DNA of 64,000 bases from contig NZ_MTQD01000004.1 in the NCBI RefSeq assembly GCF_001974875.1, forward strand, positions 186,001-250,000. Direction: 5' to 3'. Each line of letters begins with the position of its first letter. The stretch's first letter is position 1. The DNA comes from Pseudoalteromonas sp. EB27 (GTDB taxonomy: Bacteria > Pseudomonadota > Gammaproteobacteria > Enterobacterales > Alteromonadaceae). A program made the position numbers and the translations under genes. Positions 35,830 through 45,757 of this stretch are shown piece by piece. Below the pieces are notes generated by a model, which saw only the letters and a list, made by a program, of their open reading frames with translations, was not told the DNA's origin and made no database searches.

Positions 35830-37356
35830 CTATTCCTTTATTTTATGATGAGGACTGAGCTCAGTAATTAATTTAATACTGGAGATCATCTGATCTAATT
35901 GAAAATGTGGCTGTAATTGTAAAACAGAAAAGTAATGCCCAGGATTGGCTTTATTTTCACTGACTTTTATTCTGGCATTACTTAAAGGGTACTTACTTCT
36001 TATATGCTCTGAGGCAGAGTCTGAAGCAGTAGTATAATTATTTATCCATGCTTGTAAGTCTCGCTCACAAGCTTGCGCCGTGTTGTAAGACCCAACACGG
36101 TCGCGAGCTAATAACTTTAAATAGTGAGCAAAGCGAGATACACATAAAATATATTGCAGCATAGAAGATAATCGCGCATTTATATTAGCAGCGCTTGATT
36201 CATAGTTTTTAGTTTTTTGAACCGACGCATTACTATAAAAAACAATGTGTTCTGTATTGGTTACTGACGATGTTGGGATAAAGCCAAGCTCAGAAAATTG
36301 CTTTTCAAATTTGCTTGTTACTAACAAGTTTAGTGGTGGCTTTGCTTCTTTTTGATAAGTGTCGTTTGCAAAACTATCTCTAGCCAGCCCAGTTACCAAT
36401 CCCTTTGAAATTTTACCCGGCTCAATACCGCGAATATGTCCAAACCAGCCACTGTCGCAATATGCTCTTATTATGGTAGATACAAATTGATATGCTGCAT
36501 TGCCCCAAAGCATATCGCTTTCGGGGTCTTTAATCTGCTCTTTAAAGTAAAAATCTTGATGACGTTTACCATCATTGCTATATGGCGATCTAACTAATAC
36601 ATGAGGAAGCGTAAGCCCAATGAAACGAGATTCTTCCATCGCTCTAAAGCTTTGCCATTTAGCGTATTCAGGTTGTTCAAACTGATTAAACAAATCGGCG
36701 TAATAGCCTAAATCAGAAAAGTTATCTGCACCAAATAAGTTAGGAGAAGCGGAGCAAATGAATGGAGAAAAAGCCGCAGCAGCGGTTCTAGATATTTCTT
36801 TTATTGTGTCTATGTCATTATAAATTGTGCCCGCTGAGCACATGTTACTAATTTCGTAATCACCTATAACAACACCAAATGGCTCGCCACCTGCGCTATC
36901 AAATTCACTCTGATAAAGCAGTTGAAAAAATAAACTTTGGTCAAAATCAATGGCTTTGTTTACATCTTTAGAGAGTGTTGCCCAATCGCAGTTCAATACT
37001 TTTATTTTTACTTTATTTTCTTTGTCGTATTGTTCGCATTGAAGTATCAGCCACCAAAGATTACGCCAACTGGCTTCTAACTTTTGAAATCTATCATTAT
37101 GAATAATTAGGTTTAATTGTTCTGAAATGAGCTGATCGAGCTCAACAATTACGCGCTGTAAATAAGGACCCAGTGATTCTTTAGTCCATGAAATAGGTGA
37201 ATCTGAAGAGCCTTCAAGCCATAATAACAATGCTTTATCTAGGTTTTTTTCGTTTAAAAACCTATCGAGTAAAGCCTCATTATCACTTATTCGAGACTGC
37301 GCTTTTTGTACAAAAGCGAAGTCTTGATTTATAAATGAAAACTCTTCGTGATTCAT
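35830..37356 (-). CDS. Second TssC-like (ImpD/EvpB-family) protein
   Basis: This 508-residue protein is a TssC paralogue: FQKLEASWRNLWWLILQCEQ, KDVNKAIDFDQSLFFQLLYQ, EFDSAGGEPFGVVIGDYEI, AAAAFSPFICSASPNLFGADN, and a C-terminal ISSIKLITELS in place of the TssC tail. It differs from TssC in having a longer, divergent N-terminus and fewer conserved blocks. It sits between tssC and tagJ, as impD does in imp-type clusters. It may modify the sheath or form a special disc. Its exact job is not settled, to my knowledge. Confidence 0.88.
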   Translation of the reverse strand: MNHEEFSFINQDFAFVQKAQSRISDNEALLDRFLNEKNLDKALLLWLEGSSDSPISWTKESLGPYLQRVIVELDQLISEQLNLIIHNDRFQKLEASWRNLWWLILQCEQYDKENKVKIKVLNCDWATLSKDVNKAIDFDQSLFFQLLYQSEFDSAGGEPFGVVIGDYEISNMCSAGTIYNDIDTIKEISRTAAAAFSPFICSASPNLFGADNFSDLGYYADLFNQFEQPEYAKWQSFRAMEESRFIGLTLPHVLVRSPYSNDGKRHQDFYFKEQIKDPESDMLWGNAAYQFVSTIIRAYCDSGWFGHIRGIEPGKISKGLVTGLARDSFANDTYQKEAKPPLNLLVTSKFEKQFSELGFIPTSSVTNTEHIVFYSNASVQKTKNYESSAANINARLSSMLQYILCVSRFAHYLKLLARDRVGSYNTAQACERDLQAWINNYTTASDSASEHIRSKYPLSNARIKVSENKANPGHYFSVLQLQPHFQLDQMISSIKLITELSPHHKIKE

Positions 37357-37392
37357 TCTACTGCATTATCCTTAACGCTAAAGATCAGTTTA

Positions 37393-38883
37393 TTAACCGA
37401 TCTCTGGAATTTTAGCTACAAGACGTAAAGAAGAAGTAAGCTCTTCCATTTGTAGCCAAGGTCGTAACCATGCAACTGCATTGTATGCACCTGGCTGACC
37501 TGGAATTTCCTTAACCGATACTTTTGCATCAGCTAGAGGATAACGCGCTCTGATATCTTGACCACCACCCTCAGTCGCATTTACGTACGATAAGATCCAA
37601 CGGTTTAACCAAGATTCAACATCTTCCGCTTCCATAAAGCTACCAATTTTGTCGCGCGCCATTACTTTTAAGTAATGAGCAAAACGAGAAGTAGCCATCA
37701 AGTAAGGTAAGCGAGCCGATATTGCCGCATTTGCTGTTGCATCAGGAGTAGAGTAAATTTGTGGTTTTTGACAGCTTTGGCCACCAAAAAATACTGCATA
37801 ATCTGTATTTTTGTAATGACAAAGAGGTAAGAAACCTAACTTGCTTAGTTCTGCTTCACGTCGGTCTGTAATGCCAATTTCAGTCGGACATTTAAGATCT
37901 GGATCGCCATCATCGCTAGTGAAAATATGCGTAGGAAGACCTTCTACTTTACCGCCACCTTCAGCACCACGTATTGCAGTACAAAAACCATACTGAGCGA
38001 ATGCTTTAGTCATATTAGTAGCCATAGCATATGCAGCATTACTCCAGCAATAGTCGCTGTTATCAGTGCTTAATGAACGGCCATCTTTTGGCTCTACTTC
38101 AAACTCTTCGTAGTTAAATTCTTCAACTGGTTTTGAAGCTGCGCCATAAGGCAGACGAGATAGGAAACGAGGCATTGTTAGTGATACAAAGCGTGAATCA
38201 TCACTGTCTCTAAACGAGCGCCATTTTGTGTATTCTAGAGATTCAAATACTTTTTCTAAATCGCGAGGTTTAGTTAGCTCTTCCCAATTATCAAAACCAA
38301 ATAATGAAGGAGATGAAGCTGCAATAAACGGACAGAAACCAGCTGCTGCAACATTAGACATTAGGCTTAATGTTTCAACGTCTTCAGGATGATTAGTAAA
38401 CTCAAAGTCACCTACGATAGTACCGTAAGGTTCGCCACCTGGAGTACCAAATTCAGATTCATAGATTTTCTTAAATGTTTGACTTTGATCAAATTCAACA
38501 GCTTTACTTAAGTCTTTATGAAGTTCTTTTTTCTTCATATTTAGCATACGAATTTTAAGTGTAGCACTTGTCTCAGAATTCATCACTAAATGGTGCAAAC
38601 CTCGCCAAGAGCCTTCTAACTTTTGAAACTCTTCGCTATGCATAACTACACTTAGCTGTTTAGATATTTTTTGGTCGATTAATTGAATCGCTTCATTAAA
38701 CGTCACTGTCATGTTTTTGTTCCACTGAACAGTCCCTTTTAAGGCTTCTTCTGTCAGTGTTTTAAGTAACTCTTCTGCACGGCTTGCATCTGTTTGTTTA
38801 GTTGCGCCAATTGCTTGCTCTAAAAGTGAAGACGTTGCTTCTGAAGTAGACTCTAATTCAGTACTTAGTTGCTCTGTACTCAT
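37393..38883 (-). CDS. tssC: T6SS sheath large subunit TssC (VipB)
   Basis: The 496-residue protein is a clear Tss[108 protein letters not shown], and the C-terminal [21 protein letters not shown]. It forms the contractile sheath with TssB. It overlaps tssB by 4 bp, supporting coupled synthesis of the two sheath proteins. Confidence 0.97.
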   Translation of the reverse strand: MSTEQLSTELESTSEATSSLLEQAIGATKQTDASRAEELLKTLTEEALKGTVQWNKNMTVTFNEAIQLIDQKISKQLSVVMHSEEFQKLEGSWRGLHHLVMNSETSATLKIRMLNMKKKELHKDLSKAVEFDQSQTFKKIYESEFGTPGGEPYGTIVGDFEFTNHPEDVETLSLMSNVAAAGFCPFIAASSPSLFGFDNWEELTKPRDLEKVFESLEYTKWRSFRDSDDSRFVSLTMPRFLSRLPYGAASKPVEEFNYEEFEVEPKDGRSLSTDNSDYCWSNAAYAMATNMTKAFAQYGFCTAIRGAEGGGKVEGLPTHIFTSDDGDPDLKCPTEIGITDRREAELSKLGFLPLCHYKNTDYAVFFGGQSCQKPQIYSTPDATANAAISARLPYLMATSRFAHYLKVMARDKIGSFMEAEDVESWLNRWILSYVNATEGGGQDIRARYPLADAKVSVKEIPGQPGAYNAVAWLRPWLQMEELTSSLRLVAKIPEIG

Positions 38884-39383
38884 TTTTCAGTCTCCTCTAT
38901 TTTTAGTTCTTTTGCGATAGAGTCTAAGCTTGCTGTATTGCTTAATACTTCTTCAAGTACGTTTTCTAATTCTTCTGAGCGATCAATCTTAGTCATTAAA
39001 TCGCGTAACTTGTTGCGTGTTTCCATTAATTTACGTAATGGTTCAACTTGATTCACAACAGCTGCTGGCTCAAAATCGTCAATCGATTTAAAGTTAAGTT
39101 TTACTTCAAATTCAGAACCATCATCATTAAGCGTATTATCAACTAATAATTTTAGTGAAGGGCTCATACGCTTTAAAACGTCATTAAAGTTTTCACGATC
39201 TATTTGCACAAATCGTCTATCTTTAAGTGGTTTTAATGCTTCAGTGTTATCACCAGAGAAGTCGCCCATAACACCAACAACAAATGGTAATTCTTTTTTT
39301 ACTGCAGTGCCTTCAGTTTCCACATCATAAGTGATGTGTACGCGAGGCTTACGAACTCGTTTTAATTTATCATGGATACTCAT
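38880..39383 (-). CDS. tssB: T6SS sheath small subunit TssB (VipA)
   Basis: The 167-residue protein matches Tss[21 protein letters not shown] near the start, [56 protein letters not shown], and a helical C-terminus. It assembles with TssC into the sheath. It lies 16 bp after tssA and overlaps tssC by 4 bp. Confidence 0.97.
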   Translation of the reverse strand: MSIHDKLKRVRKPRVHITYDVETEGTAVKKELPFVVGVMGDFSGDNTEALKPLKDRRFVQIDRENFNDVLKRMSPSLKLLVDNTLNDDGSEFEVKLNFKSIDDFEPAAVVNQVEPLRKLMETRNKLRDLMTKIDRSEELENVLEEVLSNTASLDSIAKELKIEETEK

Positions 39384-39399
39384 AGAGAACTCCTTTTAC

Positions 39400-40515
39400 T
39401 TATGTTTCAGTTTCGCTGATTTTAATGCCAGACAACTTAAAGTACCCAGTCCTAGCATCACTATCTGTAATTAATTCATTTAACAATTCAGGTAGCGACA
39501 ACTCGCTCCATCGAATTACTTGCTCTATGGTGTAAGACATAGGCGAGTGTGGTTCTGTTTTTCTAAAAAAAGATGCAATTTCTTTGAGTTTATCTATCGC
39601 ACTTTCTCTTGAGTTAATTTCGTTATTAGCTTTTACAGTTTGATTTACAGTAGTTTGACCTTCTTCGTCATCACTGTGAACAACTTCTTGTACCGCATTG
39701 AGAGCTGCTTTAGCTTTTTCTGCAGCTTCAAGTTTATCAGCCGCAACATGTTCAACAGCTCCAAGGCTAACTTCTAACGCTTGCTTTATGTTAGACGTTG
39801 GCTGAGGTTGACCTGTCACTCTATCCATAACTTCGCTTAATAAAGCAAACTGTTCAATAGCACTTTCGATATCATGCTTCAAAGTCACAAAAAATTCAGT
39901 ACTGGTTTCTGATGCACTTCTTTCTATGAGTTCATAGTCAACCGCACCTAGATTAAGCTTTTTCTCTCTTTTTTCATCACTTAAACGAGAAATGTCGTAG
40001 CCTTGTTGATACTCCCAAAAAGAGTACGATTCCATACTGGAACTGTCTGTCAAGTAGATGCTTTTAATAGGAATTATTAAAGTACCTTCACCAGCAGAGC
40101 CATTAAGACCAACTAAAGCTGAAATTTTATCGGATAACTCATCATCGTCATCTAATGACGGATACAGCTTATCAAAATAACTATCGAGCAGATTATGAGC
40201 AACCTTAAAACCAAAAGCTAAGCCTTTAAAACCGTGAATACGGCAAAGGCCTTCTATAAACCAAGCTAAATATTCAATATCTTTGCTTTCGTTTTTAATT
40301 GCTTTACTGCATTGTTCTAATAAAGGAAGCCAATCTCTTGCTAATGAAGAAATACCTTCTTCATCAACCAACGCATTTCTTTCTGCGGCACGAAGCTGGT
40401 TTCTTAAATCTTTTAAGGCGTAATAAGTCGACGTAGGAGAAACATCAGAACGGGGATCAATACCTGCAATCTCGGTGTCTGAAATAGGGGAAATATACTC
40501 TTCAAATAAAAACAT
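39400..40515 (-). CDS. tssA: T6SS assembly protein TssA (ImpA domain)
   Basis: The 371-residue protein has the ImpA N-terminal domain (EYISPISDTEIAGIDPRSD, YYALKDLRNQLRAAERNAL, DWLPLLEQCSKAIKNESKD, LAWFIEGLCRIHGFKGLAFG) and a C-terminal part with the MSYTIEQVIRWSELSLPELL motif. TssA primes baseplate and sheath assembly. It is the first gene of the tssA-to-tssH unit, and the 220-bp AT-rich gap upstream (40516-40735) probably holds its promoter. Confidence 0.93.
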   Translation of the reverse strand: MFLFEEYISPISDTEIAGIDPRSDVSPTSTYYALKDLRNQLRAAERNALVDEEGISSLARDWLPLLEQCSKAIKNESKDIEYLAWFIEGLCRIHGFKGLAFGFKVAHNLLDSYFDKLYPSLDDDDELSDKISALVGLNGSAGEGTLIIPIKSIYLTDSSSMESYSFWEYQQGYDISRLSDEKREKKLNLGAVDYELIERSASETSTEFFVTLKHDIESAIEQFALLSEVMDRVTGQPQPTSNIKQALEVSLGAVEHVAADKLEAAEKAKAALNAVQEVVHSDDEEGQTTVNQTVKANNEINSRESAIDKLKEIASFFRKTEPHSPMSYTIEQVIRWSELSLPELLNELITDSDARTGYFKLSGIKISETET

Positions 40516-40735
40516 TCCGTCGTCCTAATAATTATCCATAAAACTCTAATAAAGCTGAGCGGATTTTATATTACATTCTTTATAATAAATTACAAGCCTA
40601 GTTACAATTGAGTTTAAACCTTAATTATTGCTTTTACATAAACAATTAGAATATTAATATACTTTAAATTAATAAATGTAATTAAAGTAAAAACTCAAAT
40701 AAAGTAAACTAAAACAATTTCATTTTAAAATAGAG

Positions 40736-41533
40736 CTACCTTGAAAACAATGGAATTGTAGCTTCATCTTGAATGTTGAATGTTTCTGAATTATTGCCAG
40801 CATAACTTTCATCGTACTTTATTAAAATACACGTTACGTTGTCTCTTGCACCTCTCACTAATGATGAGTGCATTAACGCCATTCCTGAATCAATAATACT
40901 ACTTGGCTCTAATGACAAACATATGTCTTCATCTGACAATTCGCCGGTGAGCCCATCTGAACAAAGTAAAAATATATCGCCTGTTTTCACTTCATTTTGA
41001 ATAACGTCCACTTTTACTTCTTCGGTTACACCTACAGCCCTTGTAATTACATTTGATAATGGATGCGTCTTAGCTTCTTCTACTGAGATAATCCCTTCAT
41101 CGATTAAATCATTTACTTGGCTGTGATCTCTTGATATTTGCCTAAGTTGACCATCTCGCAGCATGTAAGCTCTGCTATCGCCAACCCACAAAACATAGTA
41201 CTTATTATTTTTTAAAAATAATGCGGTAACTGTACTGCCCGCGGTTTTACTACCTAGATATTGGGCACTGTATTCGTTTAATTGCCTATTAGCATCTTCA
41301 ATGGCTTCAACTATGTGTGATACTTCTAGTTTTTCAAGTGGAAGCTCTTCAATTTTTGCTCTTAATACATCTACAACAAGTTGGCTGGCAACTTCACCAG
41401 CCTCGTGACCACCCATCCCATCTGCGACAACCCATAAGTTATGGCTGTTTATTTCTACATGCGCATCCTCGTTAAGCTGCCTGACAGCACCACGATGGGT
41501 AATTGCATAACTTGTACTAAACTTGCTAATCAC
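40736..41533 (-). CDS. pppA: PP2C-type Ser/Thr phosphatase PppA
   Basis: The 265-residue protein has all main PP2C motifs: RGAVRQLNEDAHVEI, LWVVADGMGGHEAGEVAS, GSTVTALFLKNNKYYVLWVG, DSRAYMLRDGQLRQISRDHS, FLLCSDGLTGELSDEDI, and ARDNVTCILIKYD. It dephosphorylates the FHA protein phosphorylated by PpkA, resetting the T6SS. It overlaps tagF by 8 bp and ends the tagH-to-pppA unit. Confidence 0.93.
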   Translation of the reverse strand: MISKFSTSYAITHRGAVRQLNEDAHVEINSHNLWVVADGMGGHEAGEVASQLVVDVLRAKIEELPLEKLEVSHIVEAIEDANRQLNEYSAQYLGSKTAGSTVTALFLKNNKYYVLWVGDSRAYMLRDGQLRQISRDHSQVNDLIDEGIISVEEAKTHPLSNVITRAVGVTEEVKVDVIQNEVKTGDIFLLCSDGLTGELSDEDICLSLEPSSIIDSGMALMHSSLVRGARDNVTCILIKYDESYAGNNSETFNIQDEATIPLFSR

Positions 41534-42254
41534 TATTTCTTACCTGTGTAAAATTCCATTCCCAGTGTTTCCACCTTCCATCTAACATTGCCGCAACTTG
41601 ATTTACCGCAGGCAAGCCAGGAGTTATAAGTACCATTGGTTTTATGTTGCAAGAGCCATGCGTCCACCAAACACTGTAATCGCCATGTCTTTTTAATAAA
41701 AGAGCATGCATTGCATCTTGAAGAACTTCACTCGATAGCTCATCACCTGAAAACTCAAATGCTTCCGCACTTTTATTTTTATCTGCAGAATTTAAAAAGC
41801 TAACCTGCTTTTTAACTCCAGATATAGCACTTAAAGATTTAGCAACGTCTTTACGCCATGAAAATAAATCAACGGAACTATCTAGAACTTTTAATACAGT
41901 ATCTTCATACTCTAAAGAGAACACTCCTGAGTTTAAAACTTCAATCGGTGCTTGCTCTAATGTGCTTGCAACTGTAAAAGGGTAATGTCGTCCCACGGCA
42001 TCCATACTCGGTAACAACGTGCCCATAACCCCTTTGTCACCAACAATATTTGGCGATAATGCAAAGTGCCATACTGGTCCGGTTAAGTAATTATCTTGCC
42101 ATACTTCACCTAGTTGCTCTTTACTCACTGCAATAGCAGCTTGTAGCCATTGCTCCCAATGCTCTGAAAACTCTTTCGATACGTTATCTTGTACAAAGTC
42201 ACCTAAACTAGGCACTTTGCCAAGATAACCAATATTTATAATCGGGTCGGACAT
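41526..42254 (-). CDS. tagF: T6SS repressor TagF (ImpM family)
   Basis: The start at 42254 gives 242 residues beginning MSDPIINIGYLGKVPSLGDF, the normal TagF N-terminus. An upstream in-frame start at 42281 adds nine residues and deepens the overlap with tssM. Conserved features include HWEQWLQAAIAVSKEQLG, WHFALSPNIVGDKGVMGTLL, PSMDAVGRHYPFTVA and SVWWTHGSCNIKPMVLITPG. TagF blocks T6SS assembly post-translationally in the absence of kinase signalling. Confidence 0.9.
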   Translation of the reverse strand: MSDPIINIGYLGKVPSLGDFVQDNVSKEFSEHWEQWLQAAIAVSKEQLGEVWQDNYLTGPVWHFALSPNIVGDKGVMGTLLPSMDAVGRHYPFTVASTLEQAPIEVLNSGVFSLEYEDTVLKVLDSSVDLFSWRKDVAKSLSAISGVKKQVSFLNSADKNKSAEAFEFSGDELSSEVLQDAMHALLLKRHGDYSVWWTHGSCNIKPMVLITPGLPAVNQVAAMLDGRWKHWEWNFTQVRNSD

Positions 42255-45200
42255 GAAAACTTCTCTACACTTTTGTTCCAAAATGGATGCCTGATTGATT
42301 TAGGCAATAACTCGACTTTCGCATTGTTCCCCATGAGTGAAAAATGTAACTCTAAGTCTTCACGTGTTTTTGCTCTTTTAGCACTCAACTCGTCTAACAT
42401 ACGATATAACGACCATTCACCTTGATAAGTTGTATTTATAGAACGCCCTCCATTTGGTGGAGTAAATACAACTCGCGTTTTACTCTGGCCACTTGCTCCA
42501 GGCCATACAAAATTTGTTACTCTAAGTGGGCCATGCCTGTAAGTCATTGACTGACCGTCAATTTCTAGCATAAAGCTAGAAATGGTACGATCCAACTCTA
42601 ATGGTTTTAATCCAAACTCAATTCTTGGTGTTGCACTACCGCCATCAAAAAAGACAGTTTGAATTTGATTTGCAAGTTCAAACATCGCTAATGTATCTCG
42701 GCTAATGCCTATATCTTTTTCAAATTTCCATGGCGTTGAGCTCATATCTACACTAGGCGCAATATAGTTTGTGAAAAAGCTATCAATTGTTCCACCTGGG
42801 CCGAAAAATCGAGTGAAATCTTTCATATTCACTTCTTTATCTGCGTATGGAGAGAACGGATAACGGCCAACAATTGCAGCGTTATATTCGCGTAACACCT
42901 TACTTTTCCACATCTCGTTTAAGTGTCTGTTGGCACTATTTTTAGTTATATTGCTAGTATCACGACTGATATCTAACAACCAACTATTAAACGGATAAGG
43001 TAAGTCTCGGCTTTGGAACTCAAGTTGACGAATAAAGCTTGGCTTACTTTTACCGCTAATTTGATCTTTAATTGACGACTTTAACTGATCGCCTCTATCA
43101 AGTTTGGTTAAGTAAACGTTTAACTCTCTTAGGTTTTTCTGAATATTATCTAATTGTTGAGCATCAATATTTATTACATCTTCAAAAGCTTCTTCAACTT
43201 GATGACCCGGTAATTTAATATCAAATTTAGGGGCTTCGTCAGGTAAAAATCGTTTGATACGATTAGCCTTTGTTTGCATAGCAATTTCAGCAGCATTTGC
43301 TGCCACTTTACCTGCAGCCTTTTGATTATCAGATACTGGTAATTTAGTTAGCTGCACATTTTTTTGAACAGCAGTGATAATATTTTTAATAGGAGCTTCA
43401 GAACCCGCTAGAGCATCAGTGATATTAACCCCCTCAGCAGGAGAGCTATATTGATTAAGGCTCAAATCATCAATAAATGATTGCCAATAATAGATATAAT
43501 CTTGAAAATATCGCTGCTCTAGCTTTTTCTCTATTTCATCTTTAGAAATATCGTAGGTACCCGTGGCCTCTTCACCATACACCCAGCTACTTGCCATTAA
43601 ATTACCAAGCATTTTACTTTTCTCAACATTAAAAATGCCGTGGAAACCATTAAATGTATATAAGCCTGGGATACTTCGCGTAAGCTCACCGTCATTTCTA
43701 AAAGTAAATTTTTGCGCACTTTCGAAACTAATAATATCTGTAAGCCTAAATGGCGGGATACTGCTATCTAAGAAGTCGGCTTGAAGTCGTTGGTATGCTC
43801 GCTCAGCAATTGGTAGCTTAGTTAGCTCAGCTCGTGCAACACGCACTGCTTGATTATCAATTTCAATTTGGCTAACACCGTTTTCAAGTAATGTAGCAAC
43901 ATGCTCCATCAGCTCTACTCTGGTTTGCATATTTTTATCGCCTGGTAAATTACGTTCTAAATACGCGTTAAACCATACCGTTATATCTTCACCTTCAAAG
44001 TATTCAGGCTGAAACAACATGAGGTAACACTTCAGTGTTTCGTATAAATAACTTAAGTGCTCAGGATGAGCTTCCATTTCTTTAATTAAAGTACTTGCAA
44101 TAAACGGTTCTAAATACGTTTGCAATGAACGGTCGTAGGCTTGTGTAGAAGCCATTTTTATTTCATTTAGTTTGTTAAACCCAATTGATTTAGACTCTTG
44201 TGTATTAACAAGTTCAGGGTTGCTTGCAGGTAAGTTTCTAAGAGCTTTTAATCTGTCGTTTAGTACCAATAAGTTATTACGATCAAATGAGGCGGTATCA
44301 AGCTCTTGGTACGTTGCAATCGCATCCTCAGTCTCTGAAATTAAGTTACTATTCCAAGCAAAACTAAAGTACCACGATGTTGAAAAACCAAATAAAGCTA
44401 TGCATGCAAGCGATATGCTACCAACACGAAGCCATTTATTTTGTTTGTCATGATGTTTGTTAGTGCTTGCTAAGTTTTGCTCTGGAAAAATTACACCTTC
44501 TAATACATTCTTTATAAAAAAGCTTTTAGATTGGTTAATGTATCCAGATTCGCCTGCGTTTGCTTCGTTTAAAAAGCTTGATGGCGTACCTTCTTGCGTT
44601 GCACTTGTAAGATAAACACCACGAAACATTGGTAGTTCTTCGTATGCATTAGGAGTGAATATTTCTTTTAAAAAAGCATCTCCTACACCTTGTAGCACAC
44701 GAAGCTGCCTTGGGAATTCGAATATTTTAGCGCGAATTTCTTCGTTTCTTTCATTAATTAATCTACGATTTAACATCTCGGTTAATTTAGAAATTAATGT
44801 GTGAAATTCTTTATTAAATGCATCTACTTGCGTGTCTTTATCTAAATCAAGTTCAAAGGTTACGCCCCAGACCTGCTCACATTCTTCTTCAGTTAATTCG
44901 CCAAAAAACTCTCTAAAGCCTTCTATTAAATCAACTTTAGAAAAAATAACGTAAACAGGAAAAGTCATGCCTAATTGGCTTTGTAGCTCTTGTAATCGCT
45001 GTTTAATAGCGCGAGCATGTAGGTTTCTCTCAGTTTTGGTCTGGCTCATAAGCTCAGAAATACCCATACTGATCATTACACCATTAATCGGCCTAAGAGG
45101 ACGGTACTTACGAAGTAATCCTAAAAAGCCTTCCCATGCACGTGAATCATGCTTTGCGTGGCTGCTTTGCGTTGTGTAGCGCCCTGCAGTGTCAATTAAA

Positions 45201-45748
45201 ACAGCTTTATTGGTAAACCACCAATCACAATTACGAGTACCGCCAACACCATGAACTAAATCAACACCCAGCTTATCTTTTAGTGGGTAATCAAGCCCTG
45301 AGTTATGAATAACGGTAGTTTTGCCAGCCCCTGGCGGTCCTATCATTATGTACCAAGGCAGCTGGTAAATGTTTTTACCTTTGAACAGCTTTACATCTTT
45401 TAAAAGATCGATAGCTTCGTTCATTCGCGTTTTAAGCGTGGTAATTTCTTCATTTACTTCAGAGCTATTTGTATCGCTATTACTATCAATTAACTCATCA
45501 GCCATTTTTTCGTCTCGTTTGCTTTGTTGCATAAGACGATAAATTTTAGACACAGAAAAAACCAATAAAACCAATATAATAGTAAACAGTCTTGCTGCAA
45601 TACTTTGTAGTGGTACATAGTCAGCTATCGCTATTAATGGGCCGCCAAACCAAATTAGTAATGATAAGGCCAAAAAGCCAATAACTAGCATTGCCGTACG
45701 AGATGTAAGTGCGTAGGTCACTTTTTTTATTTTTTGTGAAAAACTCAT
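42236..45748 (-). CDS. tssM: T6SS membrane-complex protein TssM (IcmF)
   Basis: This 1170-residue inner-membrane protein has TM helices at about 18-40 and 51-69, a cytoplasmic NTPase-like domain with Walker A GPPGAGKTT (137-145) and an IDTAGRY switch, a third TM at about 428-450, and a large periplasmic IcmF/DUF1215-like region ending LLPKSIRHPFWNKS. With TssJ and TssL it makes the trans-envelope channel. It overlaps tagF and follows tssL by 9 bp. Length is typical. Confidence 0.96.
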   Translation of the reverse strand: MSFSQKIKKVTYALTSRTAMLVIGFLALSLLIWFGGPLIAIADYVPLQSIAARLFTIILVLLVFSVSKIYRLMQQSKRDEKMADELIDSNSDTNSSEVNEEITTLKTRMNEAIDLLKDVKLFKGKNIYQLPWYIMIGPPGAGKTTVIHNSGLDYPLKDKLGVDLVHGVGGTRNCDWWFTNKAVLIDTAGRYTTQSSHAKHDSRAWEGFLGLLRKYRPLRPINGVMISMGISELMSQTKTERNLHARAIKQRLQELQSQLGMTFPVYVIFSKVDLIEGFREFFGELTEEECEQVWGVTFELDLDKDTQVDAFNKEFHTLISKLTEMLNRRLINERNEEIRAKIFEFPRQLRVLQGVGDAFLKEIFTPNAYEELPMFRGVYLTSATQEGTPSSFLNEANAGESGYINQSKSFFIKNVLEGVIFPEQNLASTNKHHDKQNKWLRVGSISLACIALFGFSTSWYFSFAWNSNLISETEDAIATYQELDTASFDRNNLLVLNDRLKALRNLPASNPELVNTQESKSIGFNKLNEIKMASTQAYDRSLQTYLEPFIASTLIKEMEAHPEHLSYLYETLKCYLMLFQPEYFEGEDITVWFNAYLERNLPGDKNMQTRVELMEHVATLLENGVSQIEIDNQAVRVARAELTKLPIAERAYQRLQADFLDSSIPPFRLTDIISFESAQKFTFRNDGELTRSIPGLYTFNGFHGIFNVEKSKMLGNLMASSWVYGEEATGTYDISKDEIEKKLEQRYFQDYIYYWQSFIDDLSLNQYSSPAEGVNITDALAGSEAPIKNIITAVQKNVQLTKLPVSDNQKAAGKVAANAAEIAMQTKANRIKRFLPDEAPKFDIKLPGHQVEEAFEDVINIDAQQLDNIQKNLRELNVYLTKLDRGDQLKSSIKDQISGKSKPSFIRQLEFQSRDLPYPFNSWLLDISRDTSNITKNSANRHLNEMWKSKVLREYNAAIVGRYPFSPYADKEVNMKDFTRFFGPGGTIDSFFTNYIAPSVDMSSTPWKFEKDIGISRDTLAMFELANQIQTVFFDGGSATPRIEFGLKPLELDRTISSFMLEIDGQSMTYRHGPLRVTNFVWPGASGQSKTRVVFTPPNGGRSINTTYQGEWSLYRMLDELSAKRAKTREDLELHFSLMGNNAKVELLPKSIRHPFWNKSVEKFSCPTRL

Positions 45749-45757
45749 TTCAGCCTC

